NCBI RefSeq assembly: GCF_000710775.1
Contig: NZ_JOJP01000001.1
Location: 2,272,729-2,336,728, forward strand
Source: Endozoicomonas elysicola
Lineage (GTDB): Bacteria > Pseudomonadota > Gammaproteobacteria > Pseudomonadales > Endozoicomonadaceae
DNA: 64,000 bases
Reading direction: 5' to 3'
In this document: one piece after another, positions 23,621-34,260 of the stretch
Layout: every line of letters begins with the position of its first letter
Position numbering within the stretch: the first letter of the stretch is position 1
Notes under the pieces: model-generated
Told to the model about the DNA's origin: nothing
What the model saw: the letters and a program-made list of their open reading frames with translations, nothing else
Databases searched by the model: none
Translations under genes and position numbers: made by a program

Positions 23621-25579
23621 ATGCGGTTATTTATTGCCGAAAAACCCAGCCTTGGGCGAGCCATTGCAGATGTCCTGAAAAAGCCCCTTAAAAAGCAGGA
23701 GGGCTATATAGAGTCTGCCTCCGGAGATGTGGTGACCTGGTGTATTGGTCACCTGCTTGAGCAGGAGGAGCCGGATGCCTATGATCCCGCCTATAAGACA
23801 TGGAAACTGGAACACCTGCCCATCGTTCCGGTGCAATGGAAGCTGAGGCCCAGAAAGGGGGGGCGCTCGCAACTGTCAGTGATTGGTAAACTGCTGAAGC
23901 GAGCGGATATTATCGTTAATGCTGGTGACCCTGACCGGGAAGGTCAGCTGCTGGTGGATGAAGTCCTGGACTATCTGAAACTCTCTGCTCAGCGTAAAAA
24001 AGAAGTTCGTCGTTTATTGATCAGTGATTTGAACCCTTCAGCCGTTTCACAGGCACTTGGGCGGATGCGGTCCAATCAGGAGTACGTGCCGCTGGCCGTT
24101 TCAGCGCTGGCCCGCTCCCGGGCAGACTGGCTTTATGGTATCAACCTGACCCGTGCCTGCACATTACTGGGACGTAAGGTTGGCTTTAATGGTCTGCTAT
24201 CCATTGGACGGGTTCAAACCCCGATATTGGGTCTCGTAGCCCGCCGTGATGCAGAAATTGAGAATTTTCAGCCGAAACCCTACTTTGAAGTGTTTGCAAC
24301 GCTTTTGACGGCAAAGGGTGAGCGCTTCAAAGCCAAGTGGATTCCCAGTGAAGCCTGCCAGAACTGGATGGATGAAGACGGGCGAGTTCTGGATCGGCGT
24401 CTGGCCAAGAATGTTGTCGACCGGGTTACTGGCAAACAGGGGATGGTGAAGCGTGTTGAAGATAAGCGCGGCAAAGAGACACCACCGCTTCCTTACTCTT
24501 TATCCGCACTGCAAATAGATGCCGCCAGGCAGCTACGAATGGATGCCAAGAAAGTGCTCGACAGCTGTCAGCGCCTTTATGAGCAGAAACTGATCACTTA
24601 CCCCCGTTCCGATTGTCGTTATCTGCCTGAAGAGCATTTCTCTCAAGCTCCTGAAGTGTTGGCAACTATCCGTAGTAATATCTTTTCTCTCAGTAAGGCA
24701 GTGGATAGTGCATTACCAGAAAGGAAAACCAGTGCCTGGAACGATAAGAAGGTTGGGGCACACCATGCCATTATTCCTACATCGCTGAGAATGGACCTTG
24801 AACGATTGCCGGAATTGGATCGTAAACTGTATGAGTTGATTGCAAGGCAATACGTTGTGCAGTTTTATCCTGATCATACGTTCAGGAAAAGAGTTGTTGA
24901 TGTTGACATAGAAAAAGGTCTCTTCCGTGCGAGTAGTCGCCAGACGGTTGAAGAAGGGTGGAAGGGCCTGATTACTTCTGGCAAAAGCGATCAGCGTCCA
25001 GGTGACGATGAGAGCAATGAAGGGAATGCATTTCTGCCGGAACTGGCAAAGGGCGATGTTCTTGATTGCCCTGAAGCTGAGCTGAAGGAGAAACTGACAC
25101 AGCCTCCCAAGCCCTTTAATGATGCTACGCTGCTTTCTGCCATGACGGGTATTGCCCGATTTGTTCAGGACAAGAATATTCGAAAAATACTCCGTGAGAC
25201 CGATGGCCTGGGAACGGAGGCCACCCGGGCCAATATTATCGAACTGCTGTTCAAGCGACAGTTTCTGGAGCGTAAGGGACGTAATATTCATGCGTCGGCA
25301 ACAGGGCGTGCCCTGATAAATGCCTTGCCGGAAAAAGTGACAACGCCTGATATGACTGCGCGATGGGAGGCATCCCTGAATGATATTGTTGAGCGCAAGG
25401 GCAGTTATGGAGCGTTCATGGGAGGGCTTGATCAGGAATTGAGAGCCCTGTTGATGCAAACCAGGACGGACGGCTTGCCATCGGTTGCCGGGTTACCTGC
25501 ACCTGCTAATCAACCGTTTAAAAGAAAAGGTCGAGGGAAGACAACTGGGGGGCGCCGTAAGAAACGAAGTCCCGCATAA
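23621..25579 (+). CDS. topB: DNA topoisomerase III
   Basis: A 652-residue type IA topoisomerase that decatenates DNA by single-strand passage. The Toprim region is at the N-terminus ('MRLFIAEKPSLGRAIADVL', then 'IIVNAGDPDREGQLLVDEVL' with the D-x-D-x-E metal site near residue 103). The active-site Tyr lies in 'QKLITYPRSDCRYLPEEHF' (about residue 330). 'DGLGTEATRANIIELLFKR' is the family's C-terminal signature. The basic Lys/Arg-rich tail ('KRKGRGKTTGGRRKKRS') is typical of TopB. No nearby partner genes; repeat copy A3 follows it. Confidence 0.95.
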   Translation: MRLFIAEKPSLGRAIADVLKKPLKKQEGYIESASGDVVTWCIGHLLEQEEPDAYDPAYKTWKLEHLPIVPVQWKLRPRKGGRSQLSVIGKLLKRADIIVNAGDPDREGQLLVDEVLDYLKLSAQRKKEVRRLLISDLNPSAVSQALGRMRSNQEYVPLAVSALARSRADWLYGINLTRACTLLGRKVGFNGLLSIGRVQTPILGLVARRDAEIENFQPKPYFEVFATLLTAKGERFKAKWIPSEACQNWMDEDGRVLDRRLAKNVVDRVTGKQGMVKRVEDKRGKETPPLPYSLSALQIDAARQLRMDAKKVLDSCQRLYEQKLITYPRSDCRYLPEEHFSQAPEVLATIRSNIFSLSKAVDSALPERKTSAWNDKKVGAHHAIIPTSLRMDLERLPELDRKLYELIARQYVVQFYPDHTFRKRVVDVDIEKGLFRASSRQTVEEGWKGLITSGKSDQRPGDDESNEGNAFLPELAKGDVLDCPEAELKEKLTQPPKPFNDATLLSAMTGIARFVQDKNIRKILRETDGLGTEATRANIIELLFKRQFLERKGRNIHASATGRALINALPEKVTTPDMTARWEASLNDIVERKGSYGAFMGGLDQELRALLMQTRTDGLPSVAGLPAPANQPFKRKGRGKTTGGRRKKRSPA

Positions 25580-25631
25580 GTACTTGAGATAGTTACCGGA
25601 TGCTTTCAGGTCTTTTCAATATAGTGATTTT

Positions 25632-25789
25632 ATACCAATCGAACTTCCTAACTACGCTATTGCGCAGGCGATATGGATGTCAGCCCTGCGTTGGAATTCT
25701 TCGCAATAGGCCTATTACTCGTCATCCCGCCTTGCTCTGTCGTCCATATCAACATGCTCATTACGGTAGTTAGAAAGCACGATTGGTAT
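25632..25789. repeat. Repeat family A, copy 3
   Basis: 158 bp between ATACCAATC and GATTGGTAT. Long inner arms (CCTAACTACG.. with ..GTAGTTAG) flank the core GTTGGAATTCTTCGCAATAG plus CTATTACTCGTCATCCCG, nearly the same as copy A1. It lies 53 bp after the topB stop and directly abuts a family-C hairpin. Confidence 0.75.
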
Positions 25790-25797
25790 TATTTTTG

Positions 25798-25856
25798 AAC
25801 CACAAAGACATCAAAACACAAAAGATTTTTATTTGTGCACTGGTGTCTTTTTGGTT
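25798..25856. repeat. Repeat family C, copy 2 (hairpin between convergent genes)
   Basis: AACCACAAAGACA (25798-25810) pairs with TGTCTTTTTGGTT (25844-25856), with ACACAAAA/TTTGTG-type inner pairing. It lies between the convergent topB and outer-membrane protein genes and probably acts as a terminator in one or both directions. Confidence 0.65.
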
Positions 25857-25867
25857 AAGGGTAAGGT

Positions 25868-26494
25868 TTAGAAGAAGAACTTCACAAAAAACTGAGTGGT
25901 ATATTGGTCGGAATTGCCTCGATAGTTCAAACCAAACCCCCACTCCTTATCCACTTGATACTCTGCCCCGGCAGTGAAAAAGCCGGTGCTATTGCTTTCA
26001 TCCTGGTCGTCATTTCGGTCATAGTATTGTTGGGTATAGCCGGTATTCAGCCAGAGGCCTCGTTCCAGATGATAACGGGCGCTAACTGAAGCTGTGTAGG
26101 CTGTCAGTTTATCCTTTACTTCATCTGCATCCACAGAAAGACCATTTCGAAGTCGACCACTGGTTACCGATGGAATCAGGTGAAATCTCCCGGTAGGTTT
26201 TAATATCAGGCTGGCTCCAGCAAAGTAAGAGCTCCCATCTATTTCGACATTTTTGGCAACCTCATCTTTATCAATGCGGCCATAGGAATAGCCAGCATTA
26301 AGTATTAAAGGTACAGAAGGGATTTTGTATGCACCATTAACAAACCAGGTGGTTCCATCGATAGTTTGTGCACCTTGGTTCTGATTATTGTAACCAAAGC
26401 CAGTGTTGATAAATGTGTAGTTATAGTCATTACCTGCATTGGCGATCGCTGAAATGGTTAGTAGTAAGGACAGTAGCCAGGAGCGGAGGATCAT
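25868..26494 (-). CDS. Outer-membrane beta-barrel protein
   Basis: A 208-residue protein with a signal peptide ('WLLSLLLTISAIANA') and alternating amphipathic strands through to the terminal aromatic motif 'TTQFFVKFFF', the BAM-recognised C-terminal Phe. Repeated blocks such as 'VPLILNAGYSYGRID', 'RFHLIPSVTSGRLRNG', 'VSARYHLERGLWLNTGYTQQYYDRND' and 'KEWGFGLNYRGNSD' fit an eight- to ten-strand barrel of the OmpA-like/outer-membrane-beta-barrel class. No specific function. It heads an AT-rich cluster of exported and orphan proteins. Confidence 0.8.
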   Translation of the reverse strand: MILRSWLLSLLLTISAIANAGNDYNYTFINTGFGYNNQNQGAQTIDGTTWFVNGAYKIPSVPLILNAGYSYGRIDKDEVAKNVEIDGSSYFAGASLILKPTGRFHLIPSVTSGRLRNGLSVDADEVKDKLTAYTASVSARYHLERGLWLNTGYTQQYYDRNDDQDESNSTGFFTAGAEYQVDKEWGFGLNYRGNSDQYTTQFFVKFFF

Positions 26495-26693
26495 TTATTG
26501 AGTCCTTTTGTCTAATAGAAAAATATGTAGTGCATGGATTTAATATGAATGGAAAAAGACCTGTCACTACAGCCTTTCTTTAGTGATTATTATTATTTGA
26601 AAAAGTTCCAATGGGTCGGATTGTTTTATGCAATGATAATTAAGTAAGTGTAATTGGTTTTATCATTAAGAAAGCTAGGTTATTAATTATTAG

Positions 26694-26737
26694 CTTGTGT
26701 GCTGTTTCTACGAAGGGGGGCGGAATTAGCACACAAG
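26694..26737 (-). terminator. Hairpin after the 26745-27173 gene
   Basis: CTTGTGTGCT and AGCACACAAG form a perfect 10-bp stem with a 24-nt loop, 8 bp beyond the stop codon. Only AT-rich sequence follows on the minus strand, so efficiency is uncertain. Confidence 0.45.
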
Positions 26738-26744
26738 TTTATTT

Positions 26745-27173
26745 TTAATCAATAGTGGAGGGCTGTTTCACTCTTCGTATATCACAAGAACCGGACTTAT
26801 AGTAGTTTACTGAATAGGTTTGTTCTGGCTGATAAATGTTTTCCTTAGTATCAACTGTGCACAAATCATCGCCATTATCATTTATGAATTTTATATATAT
26901 AGGCATGCAGGCATTATATTCACAAGGGATTCTATCTGTCAGGAAGGACTGTGGTTTGATGGGATCTGATGTTTTAACCAAATGACTGGTTATCTCGACA
27001 CGATACTCAGCTCTGATCGTTTCATTTGAATGGTTGGCAATATTAAAGACATCATAGTTATGCGCATTATCAGCACCAGCGGTTGCAATCTGATCTACGC
27101 CAGCATGCGTCATGAAGCTTGCTACCATCATAGTAAGAAAAACAAACTTCGCTTTTTCGAAAGTACGGTTCAT
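26745..27173 (-). CDS. Small exported protein of unknown function
   Basis: A 142-residue protein with a signal peptide ('AKFVFLTMMVASFMTHAG') and a mature domain with four cysteines ('RIPCEYNACMPIYIKFINDNGDDLCTVDT', 'GSCDIRRV'). The beta-rich pattern 'IRAEYRVEITSHLV' and 'TYSVNYYKSGSCDI' suggests a small disulfide-bonded beta fold. I cannot assign a family. The surrounding sequence is AT-rich compared with the rest of the window. Confidence 0.65.
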   Translation of the reverse strand: MNRTFEKAKFVFLTMMVASFMTHAGVDQIATAGADNAHNYDVFNIANHSNETIRAEYRVEITSHLVKTSDPIKPQSFLTDRIPCEYNACMPIYIKFINDNGDDLCTVDTKENIYQPEQTYSVNYYKSGSCDIRRVKQPSTID

Positions 27174-27337
27174 TTTTTACTCCCAGTTTTTAATAAGATT
27201 TGATTTTGCATGGAATATGATAAGGAGCGAGTCTGAATATTAGACCATTTTCAGGCTGTTTAATTTTGAGGGGTATTTTTTATAAATTTTATTTTAAATA
27301 ATAATTGTTTTTATTATTTTTATTTGTGATTTTTGGT

Positions 27338-27360
27338 TTGCTACGGTAGTGCCGTAGCAA
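27338..27360. terminator. Short hairpin in AT-rich gap
   Basis: TTGCTACGG and CCGTAGCAA form a 9-bp stem around TAGTG, standing out as the only GC-rich piece in the AT-rich gap between two minus-strand genes. It lies 48 bp past the stop of the 27408-28781 gene. A T-run is present only on the plus-strand side. Confidence 0.4.
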
Positions 27361-27407
27361 TGATTTTTCATTTTTATCTTATAAATAATATTACTTGTAT
27401 GTAAGGG

Positions 27408-28781
27408 TTAAGGTTTCTTCTGAGTGTAAGGGGTTGACAATCCTGGCTTCTCTTTTGAAAGCTCCTTGATAATAGTGAGTGCGCGCCTAATATCGGTGTC
27501 AGAAGCTTTTTCACTAGTTGTTTCACCCGGTCGGCTTGGAATTCGGTCTCCCCTTGGGAGAGTGAGCTGATATTCCAGACTAGAGATAATGTATTGATCC
27601 AGAGACATCATCAAGACCACGGTATAATCTTTTTCAGGCAGCTCCTGCCGCATTTTGATTTCTGGTATCGTACTGTGGTGCTCTTGAGGTATAAGCTCTA
27701 CAACAGAAATGCCTGTTGGAACTTTCAATACTGGGCGTAAGGCCGCAGCTTCATTTATAAATATACCAAGATGTTCACACAAAAAATCATTATAGGATCT
27801 TGAGTTGTATTGGTGAAAAGGTACGTTTCCAATAGAAAAAACGCCACCTCTACCTTCCATATCCGGGAAAGCCAGCCTCAGGGGATTTGAGGGTCTGGTT
27901 CTTTGAAAATTGACCAGCTGTTGTGTTATGGCATTATGCGCATCGCAGTAAAAATAACCAGGCGTTATAAGCTCTTTACCATTACGAATTATACCTCGCA
28001 ACACTATATCGGGGTTCTCTGGATTTCCACTCAGTGTTGATGTCAAAAGCCCTGCATCATTTCTCCAGAGGCTATTTTGTAAAACCGTTTGTATATGAGG
28101 CAATCTAGCCACTCCATCAGCAGTGGTATATCGCATTATTACTTCAGGGCTGACGGTGATAGAATAAGTATTCTCCAAAATAAAAGGTATTTGCTGATCA
28201 CCTTCTGTTTGTTTGAATAGGGTCTCATTGTAATTGGACAGTATATCTATAATTTTTGGATCATTTGAAATTAACTTATAATTAACACCTTCTCCCGTTT
28301 CCAGGTTTCCAAATAACAGAAACGCAGTATGCCGAGAACTTGCATCTTCAAACTGTTTCTCAAGTTTATCGGTATCTGATGTTTCACTGTAATTGAAAAC
28401 GGTTTCTGAAGATTTCTCGAACAATGCTCTTATAGCAAGAGACTGTTTTTCCCTATCCCAGTCTGTGAATTGTTCAGGTGTGGTCTGGAGTGCAACTATA
28501 TCGTAAGGTAAAGATCCAGATACTTCTGCTCTCATATCTGACTTATAGTTAGTATATGCTTTATCCGGGCTTTGGTGCTCTATTTTTTGAGTAGCGATAC
28601 TGTCTTTCTGTACTTTACTACTTTCTAATGCAAGCCTGCAGTTAGTTTGTAATGGTTTATCAACTCTGAATGAACCTAGCTTGCTACTATGCATCATTAG
28701 TTCGGGTGCAGAGTGACTTTTTCCCTTGCACAGATTAGAGGATGGTTGTGTTGCGTGAGTGAGTCCTGACAGAGTATCCAT
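27408..28781 (-). CDS. Orphan 457-residue protein, effector candidate
   Basis: A large soluble protein with no signal peptide or membrane span and no motif I recognise. The first 85 residues are Ser/Lys-rich and look disordered ('THATQPSSNLCKGKSHSAPELMMHSSKLGS'); a compact region follows (about 90-430) with 'AFLLFGNLETGEGVNYKLIS', 'ITVSPEVIMRYTTADGVARLP', 'AHNAITQQLVNFQRTRPSNPLRLAFPDMEGRGGVFSIGN', and a C-terminal charged tail. The layout (disordered N-terminus, novel globular domain, AT-rich DNA, no neighbours of known pathway) is common for secreted effectors of symbionts and pathogens. Effector function is inference only. Confidence 0.6.
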   Translation of the reverse strand: MDTLSGLTHATQPSSNLCKGKSHSAPELMMHSSKLGSFRVDKPLQTNCRLALESSKVQKDSIATQKIEHQSPDKAYTNYKSDMRAEVSGSLPYDIVALQTTPEQFTDWDREKQSLAIRALFEKSSETVFNYSETSDTDKLEKQFEDASSRHTAFLLFGNLETGEGVNYKLISNDPKIIDILSNYNETLFKQTEGDQQIPFILENTYSITVSPEVIMRYTTADGVARLPHIQTVLQNSLWRNDAGLLTSTLSGNPENPDIVLRGIIRNGKELITPGYFYCDAHNAITQQLVNFQRTRPSNPLRLAFPDMEGRGGVFSIGNVPFHQYNSRSYNDFLCEHLGIFINEAAALRPVLKVPTGISVVELIPQEHHSTIPEIKMRQELPEKDYTVVLMMSLDQYIISSLEYQLTLPRGDRIPSRPGETTSEKASDTDIRRALTIIKELSKEKPGLSTPYTQKKP

Positions 28782-29081
28782 TGAAATTACACCCTAAATA
28801 TTTATTATCAGTGGATTATTGGAAATATATATATTGATGTCACTGACATGTTGGATAGTGATTCTTACCTATCTTGTTTATATTCAGAAATTAATATTTA
28901 TTTTTTAATTAAACTTAGTTTGTTTTCCTATGTCTAAAGGGGTGTTAAAAACACCACTAAGAATCATAGGTGGTGGAAATTTTCTGCTACTTATTGCAAA
29001 TAAAATAGTTTGGTGTTTTTGTTTCTATGCTTAATAAGATTATCTATAAAAGTAATTTATTAGATTATCAAGGATAGAGTT
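28782..29081. other. 300-bp AT-rich intergenic region
   Basis: Divergent promoters for the orphan protein and the ankyrin gene must lie here. The only structure seen is a small GGTGTT-AAA-AACACC hairpin near 28940. No coding frame of note. Confidence 0.4.
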
Positions 29082-30371
29082 ATGCAAATGAATAAAAAAA
29101 ATATTTCAGTTTTTCTATGGCTGATATCAGGAATAGCCTTTGCAAGTACTGATCCCCGGTTTCGGGAAGAGTCAGAAGGTGCTAGCGATGCCAGGTTTGC
29201 TGTGGAACGGGTGGTTATCCGGGCTTATGAAGAAGTACTGCAGTCAGGAGTTCATTCTGGTGAGCAGCTAGTCAATGCACCAATATCTGGCCAGACTGAT
29301 AAGCGGGGCCGGCATTTATTGTCTTTTGCTGCCTTTAATCATTTCCCCCGTCTGGCTCAGTGGGGGCTTGATCACGGTGCTGATATTAATCTGGGCGATA
29401 AGGATCATGCCAATATGCTGCGGATGTCTCTGGGTAACTTTAACGGAGAGATGGCACGCTTTGCCCTGGAGAGCGGTGCTGACCCTAATATTCAGATGGG
29501 CTCTGGCAATGACACCATGTTGAGCGGATTGTTAAAGTGGCAGTGGCCAGTTAATGGATTCGTACTGGCAAAAGAGTTTGGTGCCCGTCCGCGAAGTAAA
29601 AAAGAGCGTCAGGAGCTGTTGGCATACTTGAATAGCTTACCTATTACCCAGGAAGAGCCCGCTGGTTTCTGGTCGTGGGTATTTCCTGATCACAGTGATC
29701 GCCGGGAAGTGATCGACTATATCAAGGATGCACCGCTACTCAGGGGGGAGTTGCCCTCTGCAGGGGCGGGGCAGCTGATTTCCTCCAGTATGATTGATGT
29801 GATGGACAGACATATCCTTGCGGCTATTAATAGCGGTGAGCTGACTGAAATAGAGATGGATGCGTTTCAGGTTAAGGGAAAGGGCTTTGAAGCGTTCCTT
29901 ACCTTTAATGGGTTTACTCACAGCGTTATCAAACGGCTTGCCACTATGGAGCGGGCAAAAGCGGTAAGAGTGGTGAAATCTCTGGATGTTGAAGGGAATG
30001 ACCTGCTGGTTGCTGCTATTAAGAGCCTTAATGATGAAGCTGTTGAGGCGATTCTTGCGGTGACGTCGGAAACGGTGAATGCCCTGGTTTCTAACAGTCC
30101 TTACCACTACAGCAGCGGTCAGCGTCCATTACATATGGCCATTCAATGGGAAGTACCTTACCGGATATTTGCGTTATTGGTCAGTAATGGTGCTAATCCA
30201 GCGCTCACCAATTCCAGGGGCATCTCGGCAATGAAGCTGCTTGAGTATTATCGGGCTGACTGGAGTAAGGAGCCAGGAAAGTATGAGAGGGTGAAAAAAC
30301 TATTTGATGATTCATCAGGTAGATCCCCTGCACCAAAACCTGGCAAGAAGAGAAAGAGCAGGAAGGGGTAA
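29082..30371 (+). CDS. Exported ankyrin-repeat protein
   Basis: A 429-residue protein with a signal peptide ('ISVFLWLISGIAFAS') followed by ankyrin-type repeats: 'DKRGRHLLSFAAFNHFPRLAQWGLDHGADINLG' (about residues 72-104), 'ANMLRMSLGNFNGEMARFALESGADPNIQM' (about 110-140), and a C-terminal pair 'GQRPLHMAIQWEVPYRIFALLVSNGANPALTN' and 'GISAMKLLEYYR'. The middle, 150-340, is helical and without clear repeats. It ends in a basic tail ('KPGKKRKSRKG'). Ankyrin proteins mediate protein-protein contacts. Export plus ankyrin repeats fits a host-interaction or periplasmic binding role; neither is shown. Confidence 0.8.
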   Translation: MQMNKKNISVFLWLISGIAFASTDPRFREESEGASDARFAVERVVIRAYEEVLQSGVHSGEQLVNAPISGQTDKRGRHLLSFAAFNHFPRLAQWGLDHGADINLGDKDHANMLRMSLGNFNGEMARFALESGADPNIQMGSGNDTMLSGLLKWQWPVNGFVLAKEFGARPRSKKERQELLAYLNSLPITQEEPAGFWSWVFPDHSDRREVIDYIKDAPLLRGELPSAGAGQLISSSMIDVMDRHILAAINSGELTEIEMDAFQVKGKGFEAFLTFNGFTHSVIKRLATMERAKAVRVVKSLDVEGNDLLVAAIKSLNDEAVEAILAVTSETVNALVSNSPYHYSSGQRPLHMAIQWEVPYRIFALLVSNGANPALTNSRGISAMKLLEYYRADWSKEPGKYERVKKLFDDSSGRSPAPKPGKKRKSRKG

Positions 30372-30379
30372 GGTGTCAT

Positions 30380-30413
30380 AATCATTAAAGGGAGCAGGCC
30401 CCCTTTAATGATT
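30380..30413. terminator. Hairpin between convergent ankyrin gene and fadH
   Basis: AATCATTAAAGGG and CCCTTTAATGATT form a perfect 13-bp stem with an 8-nt loop. It is symmetric, lies between convergent genes, and likely terminates both, although no long T-run is present. Confidence 0.6.
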
Positions 30414-30425
30414 AAAGTGCTCACG

Positions 30426-32522
<2,097 letters not shown>

Positions 32523-32583
32523 TTTGCATTGACTCTGGACTTCACCATCTTGTAGCAAATAGCAGACGGGCATTAAACGACTT

Positions 32584-33189
32584 ATGACTGCCAGAAAACC
32601 CTATCATCATGGCAACCTACACCAGAAGCTGCTTGAAGAGGCAACCCGGATGATTGGGGAGCAGGGGGTGGATGGTATTTCCATGCGAAGCCTGGCTGAG
32701 CGGGTAGGGGTGTCGAGGACCGCGGCCTATCATCATTTTAAAGATAAGAATGCGTTACTCTGTGCCATTGCTGAACAGGGTTTTCAGACATGGCAGGCTC
32801 ATTTTGCGCAACTGATGCGTGAGCAGTCTGGTGATATGAACCGCTGGTTGAAGGCATTTGTCCGGTCTTATCTCGATCTTTCCTGGAAGCACCCAGAAGA
32901 GTATGACCTGATGTTTGGTCGGCCTGTCTGGAAAAATGGAGAGCCCACAGAAAGCCTTAAAGCGGCTTCTTTTGCCTGTTTTCAGGATTATGTTGATCTT
33001 ATTCGCAGTTGGCAGGAGAAGGGCAAATTATCAAAAGATATCGACTGCCTACGTCTTGCCCAGGTGAGTTGGAGCATGCTGCACGGTATGAGTCGCTTAT
33101 TAAATGATGGGATCTATCTGGATAGAAACTCCATCGATGCGATGTCGGACAGTGCAGTGGAGATGATTCTGGCAGCAGCAACCGTGTGA
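32584..33189 (+). CDS. TetR/AcrR-family regulator
   Basis: A 201-residue repressor. The N-terminal helix-turn-helix region 'GVDGISMRSLAERVGVSRTAAYHHFKDKNALLCAIAEQGF' (residues 22-62) is typical TetR; the C-terminal ligand domain ('WLKAFVRSYLDLSWKHPEEYDLMFG', 'LAQVSWSMLHGMSRLLNDG') resembles the WHG-type domain. It is divergent from fadH across a 139-bp region with a fitting operator. Control of fadH by an acyl-CoA-like ligand is a reasonable inference, not shown. Confidence 0.85.
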   Translation: MTARKPYHHGNLHQKLLEEATRMIGEQGVDGISMRSLAERVGVSRTAAYHHFKDKNALLCAIAEQGFQTWQAHFAQLMREQSGDMNRWLKAFVRSYLDLSWKHPEEYDLMFGRPVWKNGEPTESLKAASFACFQDYVDLIRSWQEKGKLSKDIDCLRLAQVSWSMLHGMSRLLNDGIYLDRNSIDAMSDSAVEMILAAATV

Positions 33190-33194
33190 AGGGA

Positions 33195-33220
33195 CATTCC
33201 CATGAAATTCCATGGGAATG
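33195..33220. repeat. Repeat family D hairpin (CATTCCCATG..CATGGGAATG)
   Basis: A perfect 10-bp stem with a 6-nt loop, between the convergent TetR and mutarotase genes. The arm resembles that of the hairpin at 35673-35712 (ATTCCCACG..CGTGGGAAT), which suggests a short dispersed hairpin family also used as a bidirectional terminator. Confidence 0.55.
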
Positions 33221-33233
33221 CGTAGCCTGTTAA

Positions 33234-34127
33234 TTATTCTGCTGAAGTCACAGTGATTTCAGTGCTTAACGACTGTTTTTCACCCGGCATTAACAGTGAG
33301 CCTGATGCCAGATCCTTTGCGTATTGGGTCGCTTCAACGCAGACCATGGTTTCGTACCCATCATCACTCATATCCCCCATGCTTCTGCTCAGGTCTTTCC
33401 ATGGATTCCAGATAACCGCTGAGTTATGCCCCCGGTTAAGAACATTAATAGTTCGCTGATTGCCCTGATCATGAATCGATATGGTTTCCTCCGGCGTCGT
33501 ATAAATCCGGTCGATGGACTGATTAATGATCAACGCTTCTGTTGTTTCACAAGGCAGGTCATTTTTCAGACTGTCGATATAGGAAGTACCGGCGCCAGTA
33601 ATCCAGGTTTCGGTGGCTTCTGCAATAGCAAAGTAAGTGTGCAGTGCTCCACTCCACTGCCAAGGTGTCTCGCCGGTGTTGATCATTTCCAGATTTATTC
33701 GCAGAGTCTCTCCCAGGGTAAAGGTCAGAACTGCACTGAAATCATGGGGCCAGACCACTCGGGTCTGTTTGGAGGCACTGAGTTTAAGACGAATGGTAAC
33801 CGCCTGCTCATTTTCCTCGTGATCCAGCAACTGCCAGTTGCTGGTTCGGGCAAAACCATGGGAGGGTGAACCGACCTGTCCAAACCATGGCCAGCAGACG
33901 GGTACGCCTCCCCGTATTGCCTTCTCTTCTGAGAAAATGGCTTTATTGCTAAGCCAGATTACGTCTTGTTCACCGGTTGGTTTGAATTGAAACAGGTGGC
34001 CGCCGTGAAGGGATATGGCCGCTTCACACTTAGGGCTTTGAACTTTTAGAATGGCCAGACCATTCATATTGTATCTGGCAATGGAAGGGCTCAGTGTTTC
34101 TTCAAAAATCATGTCATTGATCAGCAT
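33234..34127 (-). CDS. D-hexose-6-phosphate mutarotase
   Basis: A 297-residue aldose-1-epimerase-fold enzyme of the YeaD type, which interconverts alpha and beta glucose-6-phosphate. Typical segments are 'AAISLHGGHLFQFKPTGEQDVIWLS', 'AIRGGVPVCWPWFGQVGSPSHGFARTSNWQL' (His involved in catalysis), and 'VIWNPWKDLSRSMGDMSDDGYETMVCVEA' with the catalytic Glu. The length and order match YeaD-like proteins. Soluble, cytoplasmic, apparently monocistronic. Confidence 0.88.
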   Translation of the reverse strand: MLINDMIFEETLSPSIARYNMNGLAILKVQSPKCEAAISLHGGHLFQFKPTGEQDVIWLSNKAIFSEEKAIRGGVPVCWPWFGQVGSPSHGFARTSNWQLLDHEENEQAVTIRLKLSASKQTRVVWPHDFSAVLTFTLGETLRINLEMINTGETPWQWSGALHTYFAIAEATETWITGAGTSYIDSLKNDLPCETTEALIINQSIDRIYTTPEETISIHDQGNQRTINVLNRGHNSAVIWNPWKDLSRSMGDMSDDGYETMVCVEATQYAKDLASGSLLMPGEKQSLSTEITVTSAE

Positions 34128-34176
34128 CGGGGGAAACCATAATAACTGTCGAACTTTCAGGAGTGGGAAATGTGGG

Positions 34177-34254
34177 TTAAACCACAGAGATCACAAGGAT
34201 CACGAAGAAAAAGAAAAGCTCTTCTTTGTGCCCTTTGTGCTCTCTGTGGTTTAA
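34177..34254. repeat. Repeat family C, copy 3
   Basis: TTAAACCACAGAGA (34177-34190) and TCTCTGTGGTTTAA (34241-34254) are perfect inverted arms. Inner blocks CAAGG/CCTTTG and CACGAAGA/TCTTTGTG also pair imperfectly, making a hairpin of about 78 bp. It lies between the artM stop and the mutarotase start, both minus strand. Confidence 0.7.
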
Positions 34255-34260
34255 AGAAAA

